Shown here piece after piece: positions 14,566 to 20,386 of a DNA stretch of 20,386 bases. Source of the stretch: CAZABG01 sp964460985 (GTDB lineage Bacteria; Chlamydiota; Chlamydiia; Chlamydiales; Parachlamydiaceae); assembly GCA_964460985.1 (NCBI GenBank), contig CAYWQX010000039.1, forward strand, positions 1 to 20,386, read 5' to 3'. Both the position numbers and the translations under genes were made by a program. Position 1 is the stretch's first letter; every line of letters begins with the position of its first letter. The notes under the pieces are model-generated. The model had not been told where the DNA came from. It made no database searches and was given only the letters and a program-made list of their open reading frames with translations.

Positions 14566-16779
14566 ATGTGCGGCATTGCAGGGATTATTCGTTTTAAAGG
14601 TCCAAAACTCACGGAAACACGCGATAAACGCATTTTGAAAAAGATGGGTCAAAGGCTGAGGTTCAGAGGTCCTGATGACGAGGCCCTGCATTTTAATTCC
14701 GATGTCGCTTTTTTATTTAGAAGGCTTTCAATTATCGATATTGAGGGAGGCCGTCAGCCCTTTGAAGACAAACGTCTTTTAGCTATGTGCAACGGCGAGA
14801 TCTATAATTACGAAGATCTTAAAAAGAAGAGCGATTATCCCTATCAATCTAAATCCGATTGTGAAGTGATCCTTCCCCTCTATGAAGAGAAAGGAAAAGA
14901 TTTTTTAAAATCGCTTAACGGGATGTTTGCGATAGCCCTCTGGGATAAAAAACGCTCCCAAGTCATATTGGCAAGAGACCGTTTAGGGATTAAGCCTTTA
15001 TTTTATGCGATCACCAAAAAAGGGCATTTGGTTTTCGCCTCAGAAATTAAGGCGCTTCTAGCTCATCCTGATATATCTGCAGAATTGGATTGGGAAGAAA
15101 ATTTAACCCGTAGAATTAAACTGCTTGATTTTTCGAAACCGTTAAATTCCGGTTTTAAGAATATTCAGATGCTGCAATCGGGCAGTCGTTTGATCATCGA
15201 TTTGAAGAAAGAGACCTCTCATGAGGAGAGATGGTGGGAGCTTCAATTTAAGACGAAAGAAAATGATTCCAGAAGCGAGCATGAGGTTATTCAAGGGTAT
15301 AAAGACCTTTTGCAAGAGTCAGTGCATATGCAGCTCATGTCAGATGTGGAGGTGGGCCTTACTTTAAGCGGAGGGATCGATTCCGTTGCTATTGCTGCCT
15401 TGGCAAGCGAAGTCAAACCGATAGAAACCTTTACCGTGTTAAATTTAAGCACCTTTACTACAGGGGATGCTGAAAATGCGTTTAAGGCAGCAGAGCTTTT
15501 TAAGCTGAGCAATCACCAGCTCTATTTTCCGTGGCAAAATGAAACGATTTCTGCGGATCTTTTTAAGGAAATTAACTGGGCCTGCGAGATGCCTATCACG
15601 CCGGAACAAATCTTCAAATTTGGGTTATATAAAAAGATTAAAAGCGATTTTCCGCTCGTAAAAACTCTTTTGATGGGGCAGGGAAGCGATGAATTTAACG
15701 GAGGGTATTGCCACATCTACCTCGAAGAGCAATTGCCGGAGGTTCTCACTGAACAGCATACCTGGAAGCTATTCATGGAGACTATGAGCAAAATGAAAAA
15801 GGAGGGGAGGCTTTTTCAAAAAGACCCCTATATGATGAGTTTTGCATCCAGTATCAACAACAAGTTTGTCGACCGCTTTGCCTCTTATCCCGATATGGAT
15901 CCCTGGAATTTTTATCAAAAATTCTATCAAAGAAGTATTGACGACTACAATTTATGGCATGAGGACCGGATGGCAGCTGCCAACCAGCTTGAAAATCGAG
16001 TCCCTTTTTTAGATCATCGAATCGTTGAGTATCTTGCGAAAGTTCCGAAAAAACTTCGGCCCAAGTTATTCTGGGAGAAGCGTATTTTAAGAAACGCGAT
16101 GAAAAAAGTTCTGCCGGAGGCGCTTTATAACCGAAAGAAAGTTCCCTTTTACATGGGAGGAAGCGAGAGATATGCTTATCGGATGCTTTATGATCTGATC
16201 GCTCGAAATCACTCGGCTCTGCTCAAAGAAGCCATTTTAGATAACCCCTTTGCGAAAGATGTTTTAGATATCGATTTTGTAAGAGACGGGTTTAAACGTA
16301 TTCCAGAAAACCCCTCCTATACAGGTACAGAGTTTTTTGTAGAGCTCGTGAGCTTAGGTTTATGGTCGTTATGGGTTAAAGAGAAAAAAGAGATCGAGCC
16401 TACGGTATCTAATCTAGATTGGTATCCTATTAAAAACTGGGATAACCAAGTAAAAGATATTCAACAGATGATGGGAGAAGTCACCTCGCAAATTAACCCT
16501 GAATCCATTTTAAGGTTTGCAGAAGGAAGACTTTTAGTGGTAAGCCCCACGAATCAGAGAGTGTATATCGCAAGGGATTTTGTGATGGAGTTCGAACTCG
16601 ATTCGGAGACAAAAAAAAATTACATCTCTGTGCTAAGCCATCTCAATGGAAAAACATCTTTAGAAGGTATTTTAGAAAAAGTAGGAACCCATTTTGAAAG
16701 CATTTTACCCGATTTGGAAGAGGGGTTAGAATATGGTGTACTGGAAATTGTAAAAACAGACGGGGTGTACTCGAAATGA
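14566..16779 (+). CDS. Asparagine synthetase B-like amidotransferase with C-terminal PqqD/RRE-like domain
   Basis: This 737-aa protein has all the parts of a glutamine-hydrolysing asparagine synthetase. The class II glutaminase domain has Cys2 as nucleophile, with R34-G-P, Arg53 and 'NGEIYNY' (from Asn76). The synthetase domain has the PP-loop 'SGGIDS' (268-273), 'GQGSDE' (371-376) and 'ENRVPFLDHR' (476-485). The core should therefore be active. Ordinary AsnB is about 550-630 aa. Here about 95 residues are added, from about 642 to the end. A beta-hairpin-like start is followed by 'VLSHLNGKTSLEGILEKVG' and 'LPDLEEGLEYGVLEIVK', the pattern of PqqD-type winged helices that bind leader peptides in RiPP pathways. 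It overlaps the 131-aa gene by 4 bases. Peptide modification is inference; free asparagine synthesis is the conservative alternative. Confidence 0.88.
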   Translation: MCGIAGIIRFKGPKLTETRDKRILKKMGQRLRFRGPDDEALHFNSDVAFLFRRLSIIDIEGGRQPFEDKRLLAMCNGEIYNYEDLKKKSDYPYQSKSDCEVILPLYEEKGKDFLKSLNGMFAIALWDKKRSQVILARDRLGIKPLFYAITKKGHLVFASEIKALLAHPDISAELDWEENLTRRIKLLDFSKPLNSGFKNIQMLQSGSRLIIDLKKETSHEERWWELQFKTKENDSRSEHEVIQGYKDLLQESVHMQLMSDVEVGLTLSGGIDSVAIAALASEVKPIETFTVLNLSTFTTGDAENAFKAAELFKLSNHQLYFPWQNETISADLFKEINWACEMPITPEQIFKFGLYKKIKSDFPLVKTLLMGQGSDEFNGGYCHIYLEEQLPEVLTEQHTWKLFMETMSKMKKEGRLFQKDPYMMSFASSINNKFVDRFASYPDMDPWNFYQKFYQRSIDDYNLWHEDRMAAANQLENRVPFLDHRIVEYLAKVPKKLRPKLFWEKRILRNAMKKVLPEALYNRKKVPFYMGGSERYAYRMLYDLIARNHSALLKEAILDNPFAKDVLDIDFVRDGFKRIPENPSYTGTEFFVELVSLGLWSLWVKEKKEIEPTVSNLDWYPIKNWDNQVKDIQQMMGEVTSQINPESILRFAEGRLLVVSPTNQRVYIARDFVMEFELDSETKKNYISVLSHLNGKTSLEGILEKVGTHFESILPDLEEGLEYGVLEIVKTDGVYSK

Positions 16780-17171
16780 GCATCAGCGAAATAAGTTTAA
16801 TGCAACATCATCACTACAATGATCTTCCCGTTCCCATTCAGGTTGCTATTAAGAGGCTAATAAACAGAGATCTGAATGATTATATTCATCCGGCCGATAT
16901 TAAAATTTACACGATGAATGAGAAAAAATTTTATTATGTTTCATTTACCGATAAACCGATCGATATAACTTTTGCTGCAAATGAAATAAAGGTCTCTACA
17001 CCCAGCATGAAGAGTCATCAGCTGGATACCATTTTAATGGTTTACAGAACTTCAAAAGCATCCGGTCATGACCTTATTGTCGATGAGGATGATACAGACA
17101 GTCATGAGGATACGTCGTGGGATTTGTTCTCTTATAATGAGAAAGCTTTAAAGGAAATGCTTCAAGATTAA
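16776..17171 (+). CDS. 131-aa orphan protein coupled to the AsnB-like gene
   Basis: The family is not recognised. This 131-aa soluble protein begins 'MSISEISLMQHHHYNDLPVP', with a His triplet at residues 11-13. A mixed alpha/beta middle follows ('KRLINRDLNDYIHPADIKIY', 'KKFYYVSFTDKPIDITFAAN'). A strongly acidic patch, 'DEDDTDSHEDTSWD', lies near residues 101-114. Its ATG overlaps the stop of the AsnB-like gene (ATGA), so the two are translationally coupled and probably interact or act on one substrate. Its stop codon overlaps that of convergent lexA within TTAA, so the two genes meet with no terminator. An accessory protein or a second substrate, the acidic side chains being possible amidation targets, are both speculative. 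Confidence 0.75.
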   Translation: MSISEISLMQHHHYNDLPVPIQVAIKRLINRDLNDYIHPADIKIYTMNEKKFYYVSFTDKPIDITFAANEIKVSTPSMKSHQLDTILMVYRTSKASGHDLIVDEDDTDSHEDTSWDLFSYNEKALKEMLQD

Positions 17172-17803
17172 TTCATCTGACGAATAAGAGCGACGATGAC
17201 CCCTTGAATGGTCATCTCCTCGTGCCTCAAAAGTTCGGTCATCTCCCCTTCATGAAAGCTCTCTAGGCGCGCAAATTCTCCTTCCGGAAAATACTTTTTG
17301 ATATGTGTTTGATGACCATTTAAAGCGATAATCCACTCGCCGCTTTCAGCCTCTTGGCGAGCTTCTACGATTAAAAGATCTCCATCGAGCATATGTTCAG
17401 AGATTAAGCTCATCCCCTGCACTTGCAAAATGTAGGTAATATCGGGGTATCTAACAAAATTTGAGGGGACTTTTATCGATTTGGTCTCAGAGTACATCTC
17501 AATGGGGAAACTCGCTTGGACCATGCCGACAAAAGGAAGCTCGACTTCCTGTCCCCCCGCTACTTTTTTGGAGCTTTGAGCAAGAGTAAGAGATCTTTTT
17601 TTCGATTTTTCGCCTTGAATATAGCCTTTTTCTTTTAAAGCACGCATGTGATTGACCACGGACCCGATGGATGAGAAATTGAAGTGAGCCATAATTTCTC
17701 TAAAGGTAGGGGAGTAGCCTTTATTCTCTATCCATTCTTCCAAAAATGAGAGAATCTCTTTTTGCCGCTTAGTGAGCTGTTTCAATGTGATCTTCCTTGG
17801 CAT
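17168..17803 (-). CDS. lexA: LexA-like SOS repressor (S24 peptidase), unusual cleavage site
   Basis: This 211-aa protein has a LexA winged-helix DNA-binding domain ('LTKRQKEILSFLEEWI', 'GYSPTFREIMAHFNF', 'ALKEKGYIQ') at residues 10-75. The C-terminal S24 autoprotease domain has catalytic Ser132 ('VQGMSLISEHMLDGD') and Lys169 ('HTHIKKYFPEG'). LexA represses DNA-damage genes and cleaves itself when RecA filaments form. The scissile pair normally Ala-Gly in 'VGxVxAGxP' is Ala97-Ser98 here ('VGMVQASFPI'). The ATG at 17803 is chosen because 'MPRKITLKQLTKRQKEIL' fits the family N-terminus; the longer open frame to 17854 encodes an unrelated Cys-rich extension. No clear Shine-Dalgarno sequence precedes it. 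It overlaps the PAP2 gene end by 35 bases and is probably translated from that mRNA. Confidence 0.88.
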   Translation of the reverse strand: MPRKITLKQLTKRQKEILSFLEEWIENKGYSPTFREIMAHFNFSSIGSVVNHMRALKEKGYIQGEKSKKRSLTLAQSSKKVAGGQEVELPFVGMVQASFPIEMYSETKSIKVPSNFVRYPDITYILQVQGMSLISEHMLDGDLLIVEARQEAESGEWIIALNGHQTHIKKYFPEGEFARLESFHEGEMTELLRHEEMTIQGVIVALIRQMN

Positions 17804-18461
17804 AAACGAGCCAATCGGAGATGAGAGCTGAGATCCACATGACCCACATGGCAAAGAGGGTATCGCTGAAGAAATGTCCTCCTTGCATCATCCTTGTTAA
17901 ACTGTAGGCAAGCCCAAGTCCAAAGGCTAGAAAGAGGCCGAAAAATTGGACTTTTTTTGATTTTAAACGAACGCCTACTAAATACAGCGCGAAAAAGAAG
18001 AACCCTAGTGTGCAATGACCGCAGGCAAAGGACTTAGAGGGTTCTATAGGTTTAAACTGAGGACTCCATACCGCTCGATAAGATTGAGAGCCGCCGAAAT
18101 GTTCAATTTGTTTAGGCCTTGGGCGCCCCCAATACTCTTTTAACGCGAGATGGATGATCACGCCTGAGCCGATAATCATCGTGAGCATCATGACAAGAGC
18201 CGGCTTTCTCCAATTTGGCTTCCCAAGAAATGAAACTAGAAAAGCGAGGATCGAAAGGCCTAGCACTATGAAAGTGGCTGTAGGAAGATCTTCAAAAATA
18301 AAGTCAAGAAGGGGGCTTTGAATGAAATGGGTGATAGGATCATTGCCATGATCATAAAAAAACTGCTCAATCTTGAGGTCCAAGCTTGGTGTAAACGGGA
18401 TTACAAGAAATAACAGCAAGGTTGGCCAAAGCCATCTTTTATGTTTCTGAAAGAAAGGCAT
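17769..18461 (-). CDS. PAP2-family lipid phosphatase
   Basis: This 230-aa inner-membrane protein has about six hydrophobic helices and the three PAP2 motifs. K-x6-R-P is at Lys108 to Pro116 ('KEYWGRPRP'). The 'PSKSFACGHC' segment contains Gly148 and the catalytic His149. R-x5-H-x3-D is at Arg190, His196 and Asp200 ('TRMMQGGHFFSD'). The active site would face the periplasm. It could dephosphorylate phosphatidylglycerol phosphate, undecaprenyl diphosphate, phosphatidate or lipid A; the subgroup cannot be fixed by eye, although the motif spacing resembles LpxE/PgpB-type enzymes. The usual P-S-G-H is A-C-G-H here. I chose the ATG at 18461; the open frame continues to a TTG at 18497, which would extend into the promoter. 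lexA follows, overlapping. Confidence 0.87.
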   Translation of the reverse strand: MPFFQKHKRWLWPTLLLFLVIPFTPSLDLKIEQFFYDHGNDPITHFIQSPLLDFIFEDLPTATFIVLGLSILAFLVSFLGKPNWRKPALVMMLTMIIGSGVIIHLALKEYWGRPRPKQIEHFGGSQSYRAVWSPQFKPIEPSKSFACGHCTLGFFFFALYLVGVRLKSKKVQFFGLFLAFGLGLAYSLTRMMQGGHFFSDTLFAMWVMWISALISDWLVYAKEDHIETAH

Positions 18462-18468
18462 AACGACT

Positions 18469-18497
18469 ATTATGATTGGAAATGGCGTGGTTTGCAA
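18469..18497 (-). promoter_or_regulatory. Promoter of the PAP2-lexA unit, leaderless
   Basis: On the minus strand TTGCAA (18492-18497) and CATAAT (18469-18474) are spaced by exactly 17 bases, matching 4 of 6 and 5 of 6 consensus positions. The predicted start, 7 bases downstream, falls at about 18462, at the ATG chosen for the phosphatase, which has no Shine-Dalgarno sequence. The -35 box reaches to within one base of the rmuC start codon. No E. coli-type (CTGT-N8-ACAG) or Gram-positive SOS box was seen. Confidence 0.5.
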
Positions 18498-18498
18498 T

Positions 18499-19683
18499 AT
18501 GGAAATACTCTCTTTCGTCTTTCTTTTCTTGGCGATTTTATTGACCTATCTCTTGTTCAGAGAGCGGGAGCTCAAACAGCAAGTGGAGAAAGAGCTTTTG
18601 GTTTACCGGACTAAAGAAGGAGCTCTGAATGAATCTTTCAAGAATATGACCTATGAAATTTATCAAAAAAGCTCAGAGTCTTTTTTGGATTTAGCGACTG
18701 CCAGACTGGATAAGTGGCAGGAGAAAGCCAAAGGGGATTTAACCTCGAAGGAAAAAGCGATTGATGAGATGGTCAAGCCTATCAAGGAAACGCTTGATCG
18801 CTACGAAAAGAAAATGAGCGATTTTAGTAAGGAGTGGCTCACTCAAACCCTCGGCCTTGACAATCAACTTAAAAGTTTAAAAGAGAGTCAGCTTCAGCTT
18901 AAGCAAGAGACTTTAAATCTCTCTAAGGCTCTCAGGCAGCCGCATGTTCGAGGAAGATGGGGAGAGATTCAACTCAAAAGGGTGGTTGAAATGGCAGGCA
19001 TGCTTGAATACTGCGATTTTACCACGCAAGAAACCTCCTCCTCTTCGAAGCTAAGACCCGATATGATCGTGAAGCTTCCCAATGATCGAGTGGTGGTGGT
19101 CGATTCGAAAGCGCCTGTCATGGCCTACCTCGATGCGCTAGAATCGCCGACAGAAGAAAAGAAAATGGAAAACTTGCAAACCTTTGCTCGTCATATCCGC
19201 ACACATATACAGCAGCTTTCCCAGAAATCGTATTGGGATCAATTTTCACCAACGCCTGAGTTTGTGGTGATGTTTTTGCCGGGAGAGACATTTTTTAGCG
19301 CTGCATTAGAACAAGATCCCTCGTTAATCGAGCTTGGGGTCGAGCAAAAAGTTTTAATTTCTACCCCTACCACACTCATCGCTCTTCTCAGATCGGTTTC
19401 TTATGGCTGGCGGCAAGAAAAAATGGCGAAGAGCGCCGATGAAATTTCCCAGCTTGGACGCGAGCTCTACAAAAGGATCAATACCTTCTCCGAGCACCTT
19501 GATAAGGTCAGAAGCAGCTTAGCCTCAGCCGTCGAGAATTTTAATAAGTGTTCAAGCTCTTTTGAATCGCGTGTTTTGGTGACGGCCAGAAAATTAAAAG
19601 AGCAAGGGGTCACTCAAGAAGATGATATTGAAACAGTTAAATCAATAGATCATATTCCAAAGATTACTGTCTTCGACAAATAA
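18499..19683 (+). CDS. rmuC: DNA recombination protein RmuC
   Basis: This 394-aa RmuC-family protein starts with one membrane helix ('ILSFVFLFLAILLTYLLF', residues 3-20). A long coiled coil follows to about residue 147. The conserved nuclease-like core is 'GRWGEIQLKRVVEMAGMLEY', 'KLRPDMIVKLPNDRVVVVDSKAP' and 'SPEFVVMFLPGE'-like segments. RmuC limits recombination at inverted repeats, and in E. coli it belongs to the LexA regulon; the core resembles PD-(D/E)xK nucleases ('RPDMIVKLPN', then 'VDSK'). I preferred the ATG at 18499, directly before the membrane helix, over an in-frame ATG at 18472 that would place coding sequence across the divergent promoter. It diverges from the PAP2-lexA unit with about 37 bases between the start codons, so the two may share control. 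Confidence 0.92.
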   Translation: MEILSFVFLFLAILLTYLLFRERELKQQVEKELLVYRTKEGALNESFKNMTYEIYQKSSESFLDLATARLDKWQEKAKGDLTSKEKAIDEMVKPIKETLDRYEKKMSDFSKEWLTQTLGLDNQLKSLKESQLQLKQETLNLSKALRQPHVRGRWGEIQLKRVVEMAGMLEYCDFTTQETSSSSKLRPDMIVKLPNDRVVVVDSKAPVMAYLDALESPTEEKKMENLQTFARHIRTHIQQLSQKSYWDQFSPTPEFVVMFLPGETFFSAALEQDPSLIELGVEQKVLISTPTTLIALLRSVSYGWRQEKMAKSADEISQLGRELYKRINTFSEHLDKVRSSLASAVENFNKCSSSFESRVLVTARKLKEQGVTQEDDIETVKSIDHIPKITVFDK

Positions 19684-19689
19684 TTTCTT

Positions 19690-19695
19690 TATAAT
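19690..19695 (+). promoter_or_regulatory. -10 box (TATAAT) upstream of the 88-aa membrane protein
   Basis: A perfect TATAAT lies 7 bases after the rmuC stop codon, within an AT-rich stretch, and 46 bases before the next ATG. No good -35 box was found at 16-18 bases. The transcript would start at about 19702, just upstream of the inverted repeat in the leader. Confidence 0.4.
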
Positions 19696-19706
19696 TTAAA
19701 ATTAAA

Positions 19707-19733
19707 TTAAGAGGCAAATTAATCGTCTCTTAA
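19707..19733 (+). repeat. Leader inverted repeat overlapping a ribosome-binding site
   Basis: TTAAGAG (19707-19713) and CTCTTAA (19727-19733) are perfect inverted arms, extendable by a G-T and a C-G pair to a 9-bp stem. The right arm runs into the ribosome-binding site AAGGG (19732-19736) of the gene starting at 19742. The structure could modulate translation, or act as a weak terminator for rmuC, although no T-run follows closely. Confidence 0.35.
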
Positions 19734-19741
19734 GGGATTTT

Positions 19742-20008
19742 ATGAAAAAAGAAATTCGCCGATTTTCGCTGCATCAAACGGCTAAAGTATTTGCGTTTGT
19801 TTATTTCATATTAGCGGCGCTCATCATGATTCCGCTTGGGATCATCACCCTTTTTACGAATGAGCATGCCGGCGCCTTATTTATGTTTTTAGCTCCTTTC
19901 TTCTACCTTGTTATAGGCTATTTGGGTTGGTTGCTTATGGGAGCTGTCTATAATCTTGTAGCCAAATATTTTGGCGGGATTGAATTCGAGACGGTTGATA
20001 AAGAATAG
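19742..20008 (+). CDS. Small integral membrane protein (88 aa, DUF3566-like)
   Basis: This 88-aa protein has a basic N-terminus 'MKKEIRRFSLHQTAKVFAFV', two hydrophobic helices (about residues 14-37 and 43-72), and an amphipathic tail ending 'AVYNLVAKYFGGIEFETVDK'. The ending 'YNLVA..FGGIE.E' is common to a widespread group of small bacterial membrane proteins annotated as DUF3566-like or of unknown function. Family placement is by memory of pattern and is uncertain. The protein would sit in the inner membrane with both ends on the same side. AAGGG lies 5 bases before the ATG, and a perfect -10 box upstream suggests its own promoter separate from rmuC. A strong terminator follows 10 bases after the stop. 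Confidence 0.82.
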   Translation: MKKEIRRFSLHQTAKVFAFVYFILAALIMIPLGIITLFTNEHAGALFMFLAPFFYLVIGYLGWLLMGAVYNLVAKYFGGIEFETVDKE

Positions 20009-20018
20009 TAAGAAGGTT

Positions 20019-20060
20019 TCACTGAGCTCATATCGGATGAGCTCAGTGATCTAGTTTGTT
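20019..20060 (+). terminator. Rho-independent terminator, 13-bp stem
   Basis: TCACTGAGCTCAT (20019-20031) and ATGAGCTCAGTGA (20037-20049) form a perfect 13-bp stem with the 5-base loop ATCGG. The T-rich run TAGTTTGTTTTA follows on the plus strand. It ends the 88-aa gene and lies between convergent genes. The other strand also has a short A/T-poor tail, so bidirectional use is possible but weaker. Confidence 0.85.
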
Positions 20061-20386
20061 TTATTCCGCTTCGAGGACGAAATAAGCTGGGAAGGCAAAA
20101 TTGTTGTTCGGACGAGGTGCAACTCTCAATGTCACATCTTGGCCTACTTTATTTTCGAGGTTCACGCGGTTACTATAAACGTAGGCAATAATCGCTTTCG
20201 TGCTTTTATTTAAAAGCACGTAGTCGCCCGGTTTGTTGCGGATATTTTTGTTATAAGCTTCCAAAATGCCGACCACCGTTTTCGCATCGCCCTTTTGAGC
20301 TTCATAGAAACGCTCAACCGTCTCACCGGGATGACCTTTTGCCCAGGAAAGATAGATAGCTTGCTCTTGATCATTCCACCCGCTCA
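20061..20386 (-). CDS. Hypothetical protein, C-terminal part (5' end outside window)
   Basis: The open frame runs from the right edge of the window to the TAA at 20061, giving 107 codons of C-terminal sequence with no start inside the window that is clearly real. A GTG at 20276 is only an internal codon, since in-frame coding of the same character continues to the edge ('SGWNDQEQAIYLSWAKGHPG', then 'ERFYEAQKGDAKTVVGILEA'). The end 'KPGDYVLLNKSTKAIIAYVY' and 'LENKVGQDVTLRVAPRPNNN' reads like a small beta-barrel, possibly bacterial SH3-like, closing with 'FAFPAYFVLEAE'. That fold assignment is a guess from the pattern. The gene is convergent with the 88-aa membrane protein across the terminator. 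Confidence 0.75.
   Translation of the reverse strand, partial: SGWNDQEQAIYLSWAKGHPGETVERFYEAQKGDAKTVVGILEAYNKNIRNKPGDYVLLNKSTKAIIAYVYSNRVNLENKVGQDVTLRVAPRPNNNFAFPAYFVLEAE

Overview
The window is a gene-dense, moderately AT-rich bacterial chromosome segment with 18 confident protein genes, two of them small and one running off the right edge. There is also one possible gene remnant. No rRNA, tRNA, CRISPR array, insertion sequence or phage gene was seen. The gene mix (M16C insulinase-type protease, PssA, MnmA, RmuC, LexA, a PAP2 lipid phosphatase and several short unrecognised proteins) and the base composition fit an environmental chlamydia (Parachlamydiales-like) best. That assignment is a judgement from protein flavour, not from a marker gene, and is held with moderate confidence.

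Region by region: (1) 113-2829 is an envelope glycan segment. A polysaccharide flippase on the minus strand diverges from a GT4 glycosyltransferase on the plus strand, followed by a 60-codon ORF that looks like a broken gene. (2) 2788-9201 is a carbon-catabolism block built around a 62-bp divergent control region at about 6246-6307. Leftward runs a 49-aa membrane protein and prpB-prpC-prpD (methylcitrate cycle). Rightward runs a 3-hydroxyacyl-CoA dehydrogenase, an SCP2-type thiolase and an unknown 194-aa protein. The rightward pair can perform the last two beta-oxidation steps, which can release propionyl-CoA, and the leftward operon can convert propionyl-CoA to pyruvate plus succinate. (3) 9241-14084 is housekeeping: mnmA (frameshifted in its ATP-binding loop by a nine-G tract in this sequence), a large M16C zinc protease, and pssA.

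(4) 14350-17171 is the most unusual part. It is a tightly coupled three-gene operon: a 70-aa orphan peptide, a 737-aa asparagine-synthetase-like protein carrying an extra C-terminal domain that resembles a PqqD/RiPP-recognition winged helix, and a 131-aa orphan with an acidic tail. This could be an undescribed peptide- or protein-modifying system. (5) 17168-19683 holds lexA overlapping the end of a PAP2 phosphatase gene, and rmuC divergent from the phosphatase with only about 37 bp between start codons. The LexA-like repressor has an intact Ser-Lys dyad but Ala-Ser instead of Ala-Gly at the expected cleavage site. (6) 19742-20386 has a small membrane protein gene, a strong 13-bp-stem terminator, and the 3' part of a convergent gene of unknown function.

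Start codons were re-chosen from ribosome-binding sites and family alignments in several genes (prpC, the dehydrogenase, thiolase, M16 protease, lexA, PAP2, rmuC). No intergenic gap exceeds 300 bases; the largest is 14085-14349, which holds repeats and a candidate promoter.
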